From positions 1 through 37,201 of the forward strand of contig CABVRQ010000008.1 of assembly GCA_902500695.1 (NCBI GenBank): a DNA stretch of 37,201 bases, written 5' to 3'. Below are positions 1 to 9,010 of the stretch, piece after piece (the stretch's first letter is position 1; the number at the start of each line of letters is the position of its first letter). The DNA is from an uncultured Nitrospira sp. (GTDB lineage: Bacteria > Nitrospirota > Nitrospiria > Nitrospirales > UBA8639). Below the pieces are notes generated by a model. It was not told where the DNA came from and searched no databases. It saw only the letters and a list, made by a program, of their open reading frames with translations. The position numbers and the translations under genes were made by a program.

Positions 1-54
1 TTCTGATTCTGCGCCCCGCATCATCACCTGTATGAATCCCTACACTGCAAACAG

Positions 55-528
55 ATGAACCCGTTAGCCGATCATTGGCGAAAACCTTGGGTTATCGAAT
101 GGACCAAAAACCTGTTAGACAGTTATGCCCATTGGCTGGAAAAAGAACTGATTCCCCGTCAGGGTACTTCACTGGAACAGGCGGAACATTTGTTCACCTG
201 CCCATTTGTAGTCGTCTCTCATGGACTTCAGGATGATCCCATCATCAATTATGGAAACCGGACCGCGTTAACCCTGTGGGAAATGGATTGGGACCAACTG
301 ACTCAAACGCCCTCCCGACAAACGGCCGAGCCCGTGAATCGTGAAGAACGGGCCCGCATGCTGCATCAGGCAAAAACCAAGGGGTTTATTGCCGATTATC
401 GTGGAGTCCGGATCTCCAGATCCGGAAAACGGTTTTTAGTGGAACGCGCCACGGTATGGAACATTCACAAACCGGATGGGACCCCGCTAGGCCAGGCGGC
501 CACCTTTTCAACCTGGACGTTCCTATAG
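55..528 (+). CDS. MEKHLA domain-containing protein
   Basis: A 157-residue soluble protein that I recognise as a stand-alone MEKHLA-domain protein. This PAS-related fold was named from plant HD-ZIP III proteins and also occurs as short single-domain proteins in bacteria. Seen in the sequence: a helical N-terminus, a PAS-like core with INYGNRTALTLWEMDW (about residues 65-80), and the typical end GQAATFSTWTFL. There is no signal peptide or membrane segment. The molecular role of the bacterial family is not established; ligand or redox sensing is inferred from the PAS-like fold. The ATG at 55 is used because the conserved region begins soon after it. The next gene is 167 bases downstream on the same strand, so shared transcription with glucokinase is possible but not shown. 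Confidence 0.8.
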   Translation: MNPLADHWRKPWVIEWTKNLLDSYAHWLEKELIPRQGTSLEQAEHLFTCPFVVVSHGLQDDPIINYGNRTALTLWEMDWDQLTQTPSRQTAEPVNREERARMLHQAKTKGFIADYRGVRISRSGKRFLVERATVWNIHKPDGTPLGQAATFSTWTFL

Positions 529-695
529 GTAGGCGAACGTCTCCTCCTCATCTCACATCTGACCTTTCCCTTATGATTACGGATCTGCCAAGAAAGGGTG
601 TCCAGGCTTTCGCTTGCCCTGAGGATTTTACCTGGGCTATGGTGCCGGTGAGGGTGACGACTGACTCTTTAGCCATTTTCCATGAGTAACGCGGC

Positions 696-1757
696 ATGAT
701 TTTAGCGGCTGACATCGGCGGGACAAAAATCAATCTGGCCCTGTTTGACTGGGATAAGGAACGGGTAGACCCTATTCGGGAAGATACGGTTTGGACCGCT
801 GATTACGAGTCTTTCGAGGAAGTGTTGACCGAATTTCTCGAAGAACCGGCTTCGACCGACTCCGAATCAGAAGAAGCCCCAGACGACAACGAGGCCCTTT
901 CGTCTGAACCTACCGCTCCTTCTCCCCTGGGACCCCTAACCGCCGCCTGCTTTGGGGTGCCGGGACCAGTCTTGAATAATACCTGCAAAACCACAAATAT
1001 TCCGTGGACCATTGAAGGCGACAAACTCGCGGAGTTCCTGAATATTGCACATGTCCGTTTATTGAACGATTTGGAAGCCACCGCCTATGGGCTCCAGCTT
1101 CTTCGACCGGAAGAAATCGAGGATCTCAACCCCAACGCTCCTTCTCCCCCACCTGATGGCACGCGGGTATTATTGGCCGCTGGAACAGGCCTGGGAGAAT
1201 CGCTGCTCCTCTGGACAGGGAAGGACTATCACATCTGTCCGTCCGAAGGGGGGCATTCGGATTTCGCACCCAATAACGATTTGGAAATCGATCTGCTACG
1301 ATATTTGCGAACCAGCTATTTACATGTGAGTTACGAACGGGTTCTTTCCGGCCCCGGTCTCCATAGCATTTATCAATTTTTCCGGGACACCAAGAAAAAC
1401 GAGCCCACCTGGTTTGCCGAAAAGCTCCCCACCGGCGATCCGGCAGCATTAATTACGGAAGCCGGACTGACGGGCAAACCGGATATTTGTAAAGAAGCCC
1501 TGCAGCTCTTCGTCTCTATTTACGGGGCCGAAGCTGGCAATATGGCACTCAAGACCCTGGCAATGGGCGGCGTCTATCTTGGCGGGGGCATTGCCCCAAA
1601 AATCATATCCGCGTTACGGGAAGACACCTTCATGAAAGCATTTCTAGCAAAAGGCCGATACAAACGGTTACTGGCCAAGATACCCGTTCGGGTGATTTTG
1701 AATCCCCATACCGCGCTGCTCGGAGCGGCCTCCGTCGCTGCCGGTATGGCCGGCTAA
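696..1757 (+). CDS. glk: Glucokinase (Glk family)
   Basis: ATP-dependent phosphorylation of glucose to glucose-6-phosphate in the cytoplasm (EC 2.7.1.2). The 353-residue protein has the hexokinase/actin-fold motifs in order: ILAADIGGTKINLALF at the N-terminus (phosphate-1), FGVPGPV, LLNDLEATAYGL with the catalytic Asp, AAGTGLGESLLLW, SEGGHSDFAP, ERVLSGPGL and a C-terminal GGVYLGGGIAPK. This fits the Glk family (PF02685) better than ROK kinases, because the ROK zinc-binding CxCGxxGC motif is absent. Odd feature: residues of about 47-77 form an acidic Ser/Glu/Asp-rich stretch between the first helix and the FGVPGPV strand, a place where E. coli Glk is much shorter. The 230 bases after it hold no gene. 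Confidence 0.88.
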   Translation: MILAADIGGTKINLALFDWDKERVDPIREDTVWTADYESFEEVLTEFLEEPASTDSESEEAPDDNEALSSEPTAPSPLGPLTAACFGVPGPVLNNTCKTTNIPWTIEGDKLAEFLNIAHVRLLNDLEATAYGLQLLRPEEIEDLNPNAPSPPPDGTRVLLAAGTGLGESLLLWTGKDYHICPSEGGHSDFAPNNDLEIDLLRYLRTSYLHVSYERVLSGPGLHSIYQFFRDTKKNEPTWFAEKLPTGDPAALITEAGLTGKPDICKEALQLFVSIYGAEAGNMALKTLAMGGVYLGGGIAPKIISALREDTFMKAFLAKGRYKRLLAKIPVRVILNPHTALLGAASVAAGMAG

Positions 1758-1987
1758 TACCATGAAATCAACATATCCGCGTGGTATACAGAATCTCCAA
1801 ACCATATTCTCCATCGGATGTCATATTGACGAACCATTGTATTGGTTCTTTCTACCCTCCCTTCTGACGTTTTGCCTGCTATGACCCGCAGCGCACCAGT
1901 CTTCGAAAAAAAAGGTCCGCTCGTTTCAATGAGCACTATGGTATACGTCCGTTTGCCAGTGAATAATGTCCGCGCCTGAGACCCCTT

Positions 1988-2689
1988 ATGCCATCCTCCT
2001 CGACGCCATTGACACCCGATCAGCAAAAAGCCCAAGCCGCACTGAAAGCCCTGGAATTTATACAGGATGGACAGATCTTGGGACTCGGCACCGGTTCGAC
2101 TGTCCATCATTTTTTGACGGCCTTAGGCCAGCGCGTCCAACAAGGATTACGAGTTCGTGGCGTGCCGACCTCACAAGCCACAGCGGTCTATGCCAGACAA
2201 TTAGGCATTCCTTTACTGAACAATAATGAACCATGGGACATTGATGTGGCGGTGGATGGTGCCGATCAGGTCGATACACAACTGAATTTGATTAAAGGAG
2301 GCGGCGGGGCATTATTGCGGGAAAAAATCGTGGCGAAAGCAGCCCGGCAATTCATTGTTATTGTGGATCAGGCCAAACGGGTGGCCCATCTTGGGCTTCC
2401 TTTTCCCTTACCCGTTGAAATTGTGCCATTCGGTTGGCGAACAACACAACGGCATCTTGAGAATCTTGGCTGGCCTGCTCCTTTGCGTCACAGAGCCGGG
2501 CAGCCTTTTCTCACAGACAATGGAAATTATGTGGCGGATCTCCATATTCCTGAAATTACCCACCCCTCCGCACTCGAATCCTCTCTCAGCCAGATTCCTG
2601 GCGTGGTTGAATGCGGGCTCTTCCTGATGATGACATCCTTGGTGATTTCAGGCACAAATAATGGTCCCGTGCTCAGTCGCGCATCTTGA
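1988..2689 (+). CDS. rpiA: Ribose-5-phosphate isomerase A
   Basis: Interconverts ribose-5-phosphate and ribulose-5-phosphate in the non-oxidative pentose phosphate pathway (EC 5.3.1.6). The 233-residue length is normal. Diagnostic motifs are GLGTGSTVHHFL (phosphate binding), AVDGADQVD with the two catalytic-loop Asp residues, and LIKGGGGALLREKIV with the Lys and Glu expected in the active site. The more usual DGADE is DGADQ here. The ATG at 1988 has no clear Shine-Dalgarno sequence, but the family N-terminus fits it. It follows glucokinase on the same strand, a sensible carbon-metabolism pairing, though the 230-base gap suggests its own promoter. Confidence 0.92.
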   Translation: MPSSSTPLTPDQQKAQAALKALEFIQDGQILGLGTGSTVHHFLTALGQRVQQGLRVRGVPTSQATAVYARQLGIPLLNNNEPWDIDVAVDGADQVDTQLNLIKGGGGALLREKIVAKAARQFIVIVDQAKRVAHLGLPFPLPVEIVPFGWRTTQRHLENLGWPAPLRHRAGQPFLTDNGNYVADLHIPEITHPSALESSLSQIPGVVECGLFLMMTSLVISGTNNGPVLSRAS

Positions 2690-2849
2690 GTCCTGCCCCT
2701 TCTCTGGTAGAATTACTAGAAGCCTGTTCGCCATTAAATGCAACGCCCTTGCCTTTAAAGTTGATAAAATGGGAAACAAGAATAAGGTTTTAGAAACCAT
2801 CGCTTTGTTATGATAACCCTCTAAAGACAAGAGGAGTGAGGTATCCTGC

Positions 2850-4400
2850 ATGAGAGGACGATATCCATTGCGAACATCCCCCATAAGAACCAGGCGCCAT
2901 TTTTGGATGGTCGCGATCACGGTGGGTCTCCTGGGAATCACCCACATTCAATGCTCCCAGGCACCATCCTCCGCCTCTCCCGAGCCCGCCCCATCCATAA
3001 CCGCAACCCCAAAGGGGACCGAGCTGCCCGTCCCGGTTGTTCATGCAGCTGATTCACCGGTTAAGATCTCGACCCCTCTTCTGGCCTCCAACGAAACCTT
3101 TGTCAAAATCGCCAAAGAGGCGATGGCCTCCGTCGTGAATATCTCCGCGATCAAACGCGCAGCCCAAGCTCCCGACAGTAATCCCCTGCTTGAAGATCCA
3201 TTTTTCCGGAGGTTTTTTGGAGAAGAATTTGAACGGCGGTTCAAACAACCCCGCGAACGGCCGGAGCAAGGCTTAGGCTCCGGCGTGATCGTCAGCGACG
3301 ACGGGTACATCGTCACCAATAATCACGTGGTGGAACAGGCGGATGAGTTGATGGTCCTCTTGGGAGATAAACGGAAACTTCCGGCAACACTGATTGGCAC
3401 GGATCCCAAAACCGATTTAGCCGTCATCAAGATTGAAGCCAACGGACTATCCACGTTACCCTGGGGAAATTCTGCCGCTCTGGAAGTTGGAGAATTGGTA
3501 TTGGCGGTCGGCAACCCGTTTGGATTGAATCAAACGGTCACGATGGGGATTATCAGCGCCGTGGGCCGCGCCAATGTCGGGATTGTCGATTATGAAAATT
3601 TCATTCAAACCGATGCCGCCATTAATCCAGGCAATTCCGGAGGCGCTCTCGTCAATCTGCAAGGCCAACTCATCGGCATTAATACCGCCATCTTCTCTCG
3701 AACAGGCGGCTATATGGGTATTGGCTTTGCCATCCCCAGCCAAATGGTAAAAAATGTGATGCAAAGCCTGATCGGACACGGGAAAGTCATTCGTGGTTGG
3801 CTTGGCGTGTCGATTCAGGAATTATCCCAGGACCTCGCTACCCAATTCGATGTGCCTGATACCCAGGGCGCCTTGGTGGGGGATGTGTTTAGCGAAAGCC
3901 CGGCAGGCCAAGCCGGATTGAAACGTGGCGATATCATTCGCACCTACAATGATGTCACCGTGAAAGATCCGAACCATTTGCGCACGCTTGTGGCCGAAAC
4001 GACACCGGAAAGTTCGGTTCCTCTTGAGGTGTGGCGACGCGGCAAAATTGTCAATCTCTCAGTTTCCATCACCGAAATGCCTAAAGATACCGCTGCATTG
4101 ACGGAAATGGCTCCTAGTTCAATCTCAGGTAATCACGCCCTCTCAGGGCTTTCGGTGGAGCCCGTCCAGCCTGGACAAACACGCGATGGCCAGGGCGTGA
4201 TCGTGACCAAAATCAACCCGAACTCTCCGGCTGAACGAGCCGGCGTTCAACCGGGTGATGTGATACTGGAACTGAATCGCGCTCCTATTGGATCCGTGAG
4301 GGATTTCGAACAGCTTGTGAAGCAATTGGAAGCTCAAACCTCCGTCCTCGTGCTCTTGCAGCGCGGAAAAGGCGCCATTTTCCTAACTATCAAACCGTAG
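2850..4400 (+). CDS. degP: Do/HtrA-family periplasmic serine protease
   Basis: Periplasmic protease/chaperone that degrades misfolded envelope proteins. The 516-residue protein has an N-terminal hydrophobic segment (about residues 21-35) after a basic start, then a trypsin-like domain with the triad His159 (VTNNHVVEQ), Asp189 (DPKTDLAVI) and Ser263 (NPGNSGGALV). The spacing matches E. coli DegP almost exactly. Two PDZ domains follow, at about residues 310-400 and 420-510 (GALVGDVFSESPAGQAGL and IVTKINPNSPAERAGVQPGD). A Cys follows the hydrophobic segment (THIQC), but the preceding residues do not make a good lipobox, so I favour an ordinary export signal or anchor. A TATGAT -10-like element lies about 40 bases upstream without a good -35. 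The gene symbol is by family; it could equally be named mucD or degQ. Confidence 0.93.
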   Translation: MRGRYPLRTSPIRTRRHFWMVAITVGLLGITHIQCSQAPSSASPEPAPSITATPKGTELPVPVVHAADSPVKISTPLLASNETFVKIAKEAMASVVNISAIKRAAQAPDSNPLLEDPFFRRFFGEEFERRFKQPRERPEQGLGSGVIVSDDGYIVTNNHVVEQADELMVLLGDKRKLPATLIGTDPKTDLAVIKIEANGLSTLPWGNSAALEVGELVLAVGNPFGLNQTVTMGIISAVGRANVGIVDYENFIQTDAAINPGNSGGALVNLQGQLIGINTAIFSRTGGYMGIGFAIPSQMVKNVMQSLIGHGKVIRGWLGVSIQELSQDLATQFDVPDTQGALVGDVFSESPAGQAGLKRGDIIRTYNDVTVKDPNHLRTLVAETTPESSVPLEVWRRGKIVNLSVSITEMPKDTAALTEMAPSSISGNHALSGLSVEPVQPGQTRDGQGVIVTKINPNSPAERAGVQPGDVILELNRAPIGSVRDFEQLVKQLEAQTSVLVLLQRGKGAIFLTIKP

Positions 4401-4456
4401 CGACAGGGCCGGTGCCTCTCCTTCGCCAGACCTGACTACCTGATGGCCGAACAACC

Positions 4457-4861
4457 ATGACACCATTTTGTTCATTTAGAACATTCCTTCAAATGGGCCA
4501 ACTGCTCTGCTTCGTAGTCCTTCTGCTATCCCCCGTTTCCACACAACCGATTCTGTGGGCCTCTTCTCCACAGATTGCCATTCAATCAGAACCGCCATTT
4601 TTTTCTCCCAACCACCTGATGATCCGTTTTGATACCGCCCTCACGTGGAAAAATCAAACTGGTGAAGCGCATTCCATAGTCGCAGACGACTGTCAGTCCC
4701 GCTCGCAATGCTCATTTGATTCAGGAGTCATTCGACCCGATCATCAATTTGTCTTAACCCGGTTAGCCCCAGGGGCCTATCCTTATCATTGTGGACTCCA
4801 TCCATTTATGCGGGGCCTATTAACCGTCCAAGCACCAGCCTCTCCCTCCTCTGATATCTGA
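4457..4861 (+). CDS. Exported cupredoxin, amicyanin/plastocyanin-like
   Basis: A 134-residue protein with an N-terminal hydrophobic export signal (about residues 10-33) and one cupredoxin domain. The type 1 copper ligands are visible: His72 (GEAHSI), then Cys112, His115 and Met118 in YHCGLHPFM. The C-x2-H-x2-M spacing is that of amicyanin rather than plant plastocyanin. It probably carries electrons or copper in the periplasm; the redox partner cannot be told from the sequence. Two extra Cys (DDCQSRSQC, about residues 78-84) may form a disulfide, which is unusual for this small fold. It starts 56 bases after the Do protease and may be co-transcribed with it. Confidence 0.85.
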   Translation: MTPFCSFRTFLQMGQLLCFVVLLLSPVSTQPILWASSPQIAIQSEPPFFSPNHLMIRFDTALTWKNQTGEAHSIVADDCQSRSQCSFDSGVIRPDHQFVLTRLAPGAYPYHCGLHPFMRGLLTVQAPASPSSDI

Positions 4862-5045
4862 TTCAAGAGCCCTATTTTTGATTGTTGCGACCGTTCTCCC
4901 TAGTCAACACTGGTTATTTTACGTCTTTGGCCAAAATCACCTGCCCTTTTTTCGTTGCATGCCATAAGTCCCTAATGGTACATTTCTGACTTCCCTGGTA
5001 AGGGGAGAGAGTACAAATACCATTTATCACGAACAGACAGAGACT

Positions 5046-5123
5046 GGTCCCATCGTCTAGGCTGGTCTAGGACGGCACCCTCTCAAGGTGCAGACACGGG
5101 TTCAAATCCCGTTGGGATCACCA
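5046..5123 (+). tRNA. tRNA-Glu, anticodon CUC
   Basis: A full cloverleaf can be folded by hand. The acceptor GGTCCCA pairs with TGGGATC (one G-U), followed by A and an encoded CCA. The anticodon stem GCACC/GGTGC encloses the loop CTCTCAA with anticodon CTC, which reads GAG (Glu). The T arm is ACGGG-TTCAAAT-CCCGT. The D arm, with GTCTAGG, is typical of tRNA-Glu. The gene is followed about 60 bases later by a rho-independent terminator, so it appears to be a single-gene transcript. Confidence 0.95.
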
Positions 5124-5180
5124 ATTGCTATAGGAGCTGGCGTTCGCCCCTTCCTAATTGTTCGCACCCGCACCCGTTAG

Positions 5181-5217
5181 AATCAGACTACTCGTACTCC
5201 CGTCTGGTTTTTTCTTT
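5181..5217 (+). terminator. Rho-independent terminator after tRNA-Glu
   Basis: AATCAGAC pairs with GTCTGGTT (8 base pairs including one T-G) around a 13-base loop. The 3' arm runs into a T-rich tail, TTTTTTCTTT. It ends just before the deoxyhypusine synthase ribosome binding site, so it separates the tRNA transcript from that gene. Confidence 0.75.
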
Positions 5218-5240
5218 CATCTAAGCCGTAAGGATCTGTG

Positions 5241-6335
5241 ATGACTACGAGAACTTTTCATGATGGCGAAAGCGACGGCCTGGAAGCCCTGGAGGCTCTG
5301 GATCCGGAAACGATTGAATCTTTTTCCGACCTTCTGACGGCCATGAAAAAAACAGCCTTTGGCGGGCGTCGTCTTGGCGATGCCTTTGAGATTTTGAATA
5401 AAATGGTCGAGGATCCTGATTGTACGGTGATCTTGACCTTGTCCGGGGCCATGACCATTGCGAAAATGGGAAAGATTATTTGCAGTATGATCGACCGAAA
5501 CATGGTGCAGGCCGTCGTTTCCACAGGGGCGTTGATTGCTCATGGCTTGAGCGAAGCCGTAGGTAAAACACACTACAAATATCACCCATCCATGACGGAT
5601 ACCGAGCTCTATGAAAAAGGTTATAACCGGGTCTACGACACGCTGGAGATGGAAACAAATCTGAACCACGTCGAACGGGTCGTCAGCCAAACCTTAAAGC
5701 GTATGACTCCGGACACCCCCATCTCCTCGGAAATCCTGACTCGAGAAATCGGCAAAACACTCCACGACGATTACGAAGGCCCAGGGATTTTAAAAAGTGC
5801 CTATGAGCAGGGTGTCCCGGTCTATATTCCTGCATTTACCGATTCTGAAATGGGACTGGATGTCTCCATTTGGGCCATGAAGGAAAGACGACAATCTCAA
5901 ACCCAACCTCCATCCCCCGATCTCTCAGATCAGGAAATCTGGCAGGTCTTGCAGCAATCTCGCCCGGCGTTTAATCCGTTCTTGGATCTCAATAGTTATA
6001 CGGAAAAGCTGCTGTCTGCCAAACGGTTAGGGATTTTCACCATCGGTGGCGGCGTTCCCCGCAATTGGGCACAACAAACGCCCCCCTACATCGATATTCT
6101 CAATCTCCGGATGGGTACACAATTAACCCCTCCGCGGTACCAGTACGGAGTTCGCATTTGCCCGGAGCCTGACTACTGGGGTGGCCTCAGCGGATGCACG
6201 TATGAGGAAGGTGTATCATGGGGAAAATTTGTGCCTCGAAAAGAGGGTGGGATGTTTGCTGAGGTTTTGAGTGATGCCACAGTGGTCTGGCCTCTTCTGA
6301 TGATGGGACTCCTGGAAAGAGCCCGTCGCCGGTAA
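5241..6335 (+). CDS. Deoxyhypusine synthase family protein (possible homospermidine synthase)
   Basis: A 364-residue member of the deoxyhypusine synthase (DHS) family. In eukaryotes and archaea DHS transfers the aminobutyl group of spermidine to a Lys of eIF5A/aIF5A. Bacteria lack that substrate, and bacterial homologues have been linked to polyamine formation such as homospermidine from putrescine. Family features: the NAD-site region SGAMTIAKMG, STGALIAHG, and the C-terminal EEGVSWGKF, which aligns with the segment carrying the covalent-intermediate Lys of human DHS; here it is Lys329. The retained Lys argues for an active enzyme. The ATG at 5241 is preferred over the GTG at 5238 because AAGGA lies 7 bases upstream of the ATG. 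A pyruvoyl arginine decarboxylase 3 kb downstream supports a polyamine role. The substrate is inferred. Confidence 0.87.
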   Translation: MTTRTFHDGESDGLEALEALDPETIESFSDLLTAMKKTAFGGRRLGDAFEILNKMVEDPDCTVILTLSGAMTIAKMGKIICSMIDRNMVQAVVSTGALIAHGLSEAVGKTHYKYHPSMTDTELYEKGYNRVYDTLEMETNLNHVERVVSQTLKRMTPDTPISSEILTREIGKTLHDDYEGPGILKSAYEQGVPVYIPAFTDSEMGLDVSIWAMKERRQSQTQPPSPDLSDQEIWQVLQQSRPAFNPFLDLNSYTEKLLSAKRLGIFTIGGGVPRNWAQQTPPYIDILNLRMGTQLTPPRYQYGVRICPEPDYWGGLSGCTYEEGVSWGKFVPRKEGGMFAEVLSDATVVWPLLMMGLLERARRR

Positions 6336-6415
6336 ATTCAACACCTGGCACACGACTAACCTCTTACCTCGACATGGTCCGCCAGGAATGCAACAATAAT
6401 GGTAATGGAGTGAGA

Positions 6416-7063
6416 ATGAATATTGCCCAGTTCCTCAAATCGACCTCAGTGTTCGGCATCCTTCTCGGCACCCTGCTCATGAGTCCCATGACTCATGGGA
6501 AAACTCCGGATTTTTTGATCCAGGATGATGATGTGGTGCGAGGGAATCCCAAGGCTCCTATTACCCTGCTGGAATACTCGGATTTCACCTGCGGCTATTG
6601 CGAAAAGTTTTTTCATGAGACCTTTCCCAAATTGCTTTCAGAGTATATTGAGACCGGAAAAGTGCGATTTGTCTATCGGGACTTTCCGAGAGGCATGGGT
6701 AGCCCACTCCGAGCAGCCGATGCTGCCCGATGCGCAGGAGAGCAAAATGCCTATTGGCCCATGCATGATCGTCTTTTTAACAGTGCAGGCCAGTTGGCTC
6801 CGGATAATCTCAAACAATATGCCAAAGACCTCAACCTCCACGGCGAGCAATTTTCGGAATGCTTGGCTTCGCATCGCTATATGAAAGATATTGAGAAAGA
6901 TTTACAGGATGCGGGATCCCTGGGAATTCGTGGCACGCCGGCATTCGTCCTCTTTCCTACAACCCTTCCAGAAGATCCTCATCTCATTTTGATTCCAGGC
7001 GCCTTCCCCTATGAGACGTTCAAGGAAGAAATTGATAAATTGCTCAAGCTTCATGGAGCCTGA
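6416..7063 (+). CDS. Exported DsbA-like thiol-disulfide oxidoreductase
   Basis: A thioredoxin-fold protein of 215 residues from the ATG at 6416, which has GGAG just upstream; an in-frame ATG at 6374 would add 14 polar residues before the signal sequence. The N-terminus is a signal peptide (about residues 1-27). The core begins LIQDDDVVRGNPKAPITLLE, characteristic of the DsbA/DsbG-like thioredoxin_4 group. The redox motif C59-G-Y-C62 lies in SDFTCGYCEKF and the cis-proline in GTPAF (Pro175). It likely oxidises or isomerises disulfides in the periplasm. No DsbB partner is visible nearby. Confidence 0.88.
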   Translation: MNIAQFLKSTSVFGILLGTLLMSPMTHGKTPDFLIQDDDVVRGNPKAPITLLEYSDFTCGYCEKFFHETFPKLLSEYIETGKVRFVYRDFPRGMGSPLRAADAARCAGEQNAYWPMHDRLFNSAGQLAPDNLKQYAKDLNLHGEQFSECLASHRYMKDIEKDLQDAGSLGIRGTPAFVLFPTTLPEDPHLILIPGAFPYETFKEEIDKLLKLHGA

Positions 7064-7235
7064 ACCTCTTCGATCTTTTTACCAGTACCGTGCTCTACTC
7101 ACATCAAAGGGACATAAATGCTTCATTCATTCGCTCTCCACGCAATTCCTCATTGATCTGACAGCGTGATTAGGTGTACATTTGCACAGGGAATACTGAT
7201 ATTCATGTTTTAACTCAGAGAACAGGTTTGATGTC

Positions 7236-7496
7236 ATGACTGAATCCCAATCTTTCTGGCCTGTTGAATGCGCACAAGGTGAACCGGATTTATTTGTGTG
7301 CTTGACCTGTTTTGATGAAGTATTCAGAGCCAAGATGCCGGTCGACGGGTGTCCGAGTTGCGGAGCCATTGCCGCATTCGAACCATTTAGTTTGGACGCG
7401 ATCAGGGAATGGGGGACGGAGAATCTCATTCAAAAAGCTGAGCATTTGCCTTCCTCGTCCAATCCAGGTTCTGACCAGCCAGCTTCATCAATCTAA
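7236..7496 (+). CDS. Small zinc-ribbon-like hypothetical protein
   Basis: An 86-residue protein of unknown function. Two Cys pairs, CLTC (about residues 27-30) and CPSC (about 47-50), are spaced as in a small zinc ribbon; a hydrophobic segment and an acidic/Ser tail follow. There is no signal peptide or membrane segment. It lies 32 bases upstream of the aldehyde dehydrogenase and is probably co-transcribed with it. It is not an obvious transcription factor: no DNA-binding helices are visible beyond the ribbon. Confidence 0.65.
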   Translation: MTESQSFWPVECAQGEPDLFVCLTCFDEVFRAKMPVDGCPSCGAIAAFEPFSLDAIREWGTENLIQKAEHLPSSSNPGSDQPASSI

Positions 7497-7528
7497 CCAC
7501 CTCTATTTCACGAGGTTCTCAACTTTTC

Positions 7529-8962
7529 ATGACTGTGGCCACGGCAAAGCCAATTCTTCTAGGCGGCCAATGGGTCAAGACCTCCTCTGCGGAGCCGGTT
7601 CGCAACCCCTATTCCAATGAGGTGTTGGCCATGGTCTGCCAGGCCGAGCCTGAGCACATCCACCAGGTCACCAACTCTGCCAAACGGGTCTCCTCCGAAT
7701 GTGCCAGAATACCGGCATATGCCAGAGCAAAAGCACTCCTGCACATCGCGACTGGCCTATCCACTAGACGGGAAGAATTTGCGTCCACAATTTGTCAGGA
7801 GGCCGGCAAACCAATTACTGACGCACGACGTGAAGTTGATCGAGCCATTCAGACCTTTCGCCTGGCCGCAGAGGAAAGCACGCGCATCCCTGGAGAAATC
7901 CTTCAAATGGATCTCACCCCAGGGGGAGAGGCGTATTCTGGATCTGTCACACGCTTCCCGATCGGGACGGTTCTTGGCATTACCCCATTTAATTTCCCCC
8001 TAAATTTGGTAGCCCACAAAGTGGCCCCTTGCCTGGCGGCGGGAAACCCGATGGTATTGAAACCAGCCCCGCAAACCCCGTTAACTTCGCTCATGTTGGG
8101 GGAAGTTTTTTTGACGACGGAACTACCTCCGGAAATGCTGACGATCATCCCCTGTTCCAATACTTTGGCGGAACAGATGGTGATCCATCCCAACTTTCAA
8201 GCCTTGAGCTTTACCGGCTCTATGACGATTGGGTGGATGCTGAAAGGAAAAGCCGGTTACAAGCGGGTTCTACTCGAACTCGGAGGCAATGCCGGAGTGA
8301 TCATAGAACCGGACGCCAATCTCGATGTGGCCATAGACCGGTGCGTGGCGGGAGGGTACGGATACGCCGGACAAACCTGTATTTCTGTGCAACGAATTTT
8401 CGTCCATGAATCACGGTACGACGACTTTCTCAAGGCTTTTGTCGACCGCGTTCGATTATTGCCCATGGGCGATCCCTCGCTCGAAAACATCGTCGTCGGC
8501 CCCCTCATTAGCGAACAAGCCGCCCGCCGAGTCGAGACATGGATCCAAGAAGCCGTTTCGCAAGGAGCAATAGTCATGACCGGCGGGACGCGCAAGGATT
8601 CATTCATTGAACCTGCAGTCCTGATTCACGTCAGCAACACCATGAAGGTCTGTTGCGAAGAAATTTTCGGACCGGTGGTCACTGTCACACCCTATGCAAA
8701 CCTCGAAGAAGCGTTTGCCCTGCACAATGATTCTGATTTCGGCCTCCAAACAGGAATATTCACCGGCAACATCGACACGATGCATCAGGCATACTCACGA
8801 TTAGAGGTCGGTGCGCTCCTGGTGAATGAAATTCCGACTTTTCGGGCCGATCACATGCCCTATGGAGGAATCAAACAGTCAGGATTAGGGCGAGAAGGGG
8901 TTCGGTATGCTATTCAGGAACTGACCGAGCCTAAATTATTGCTGGTCAAAAGATCTTCTTGA
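7529..8962 (+). CDS. NAD(P)-dependent aldehyde dehydrogenase
   Basis: A 477-residue ALDH-superfamily enzyme, full length. Seen: the cofactor-site motif ITPFNFPLN, LKPAPQTP, the general-base Glu250 in LLELGGN, and the catalytic Cys284 in GQTCISVQR. The conserved EEIFGPVV and a C-terminal MPYGGIKQSGLGREG are also present. The sequence style is nearest the lactaldehyde / phosphonoacetaldehyde / non-phosphorylating glyceraldehyde-3-phosphate dehydrogenase group, but I cannot assign the substrate. Because polyamine genes flank it, oxidation of an aminoaldehyde is one possibility, and this is inference only. A T-run follows the stop codon at about 8968-8977, but no convincing hairpin goes with it. 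Confidence 0.9.
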   Translation: MTVATAKPILLGGQWVKTSSAEPVRNPYSNEVLAMVCQAEPEHIHQVTNSAKRVSSECARIPAYARAKALLHIATGLSTRREEFASTICQEAGKPITDARREVDRAIQTFRLAAEESTRIPGEILQMDLTPGGEAYSGSVTRFPIGTVLGITPFNFPLNLVAHKVAPCLAAGNPMVLKPAPQTPLTSLMLGEVFLTTELPPEMLTIIPCSNTLAEQMVIHPNFQALSFTGSMTIGWMLKGKAGYKRVLLELGGNAGVIIEPDANLDVAIDRCVAGGYGYAGQTCISVQRIFVHESRYDDFLKAFVDRVRLLPMGDPSLENIVVGPLISEQAARRVETWIQEAVSQGAIVMTGGTRKDSFIEPAVLIHVSNTMKVCCEEIFGPVVTVTPYANLEEAFALHNDSDFGLQTGIFTGNIDTMHQAYSRLEVGALLVNEIPTFRADHMPYGGIKQSGLGREGVRYAIQELTEPKLLLVKRSS

Positions 8963-9010
8963 GGCCTCTTTGTTTTTTTCTTGAACGTTCAGTCCTTACG
9001 ATCTTGCACC

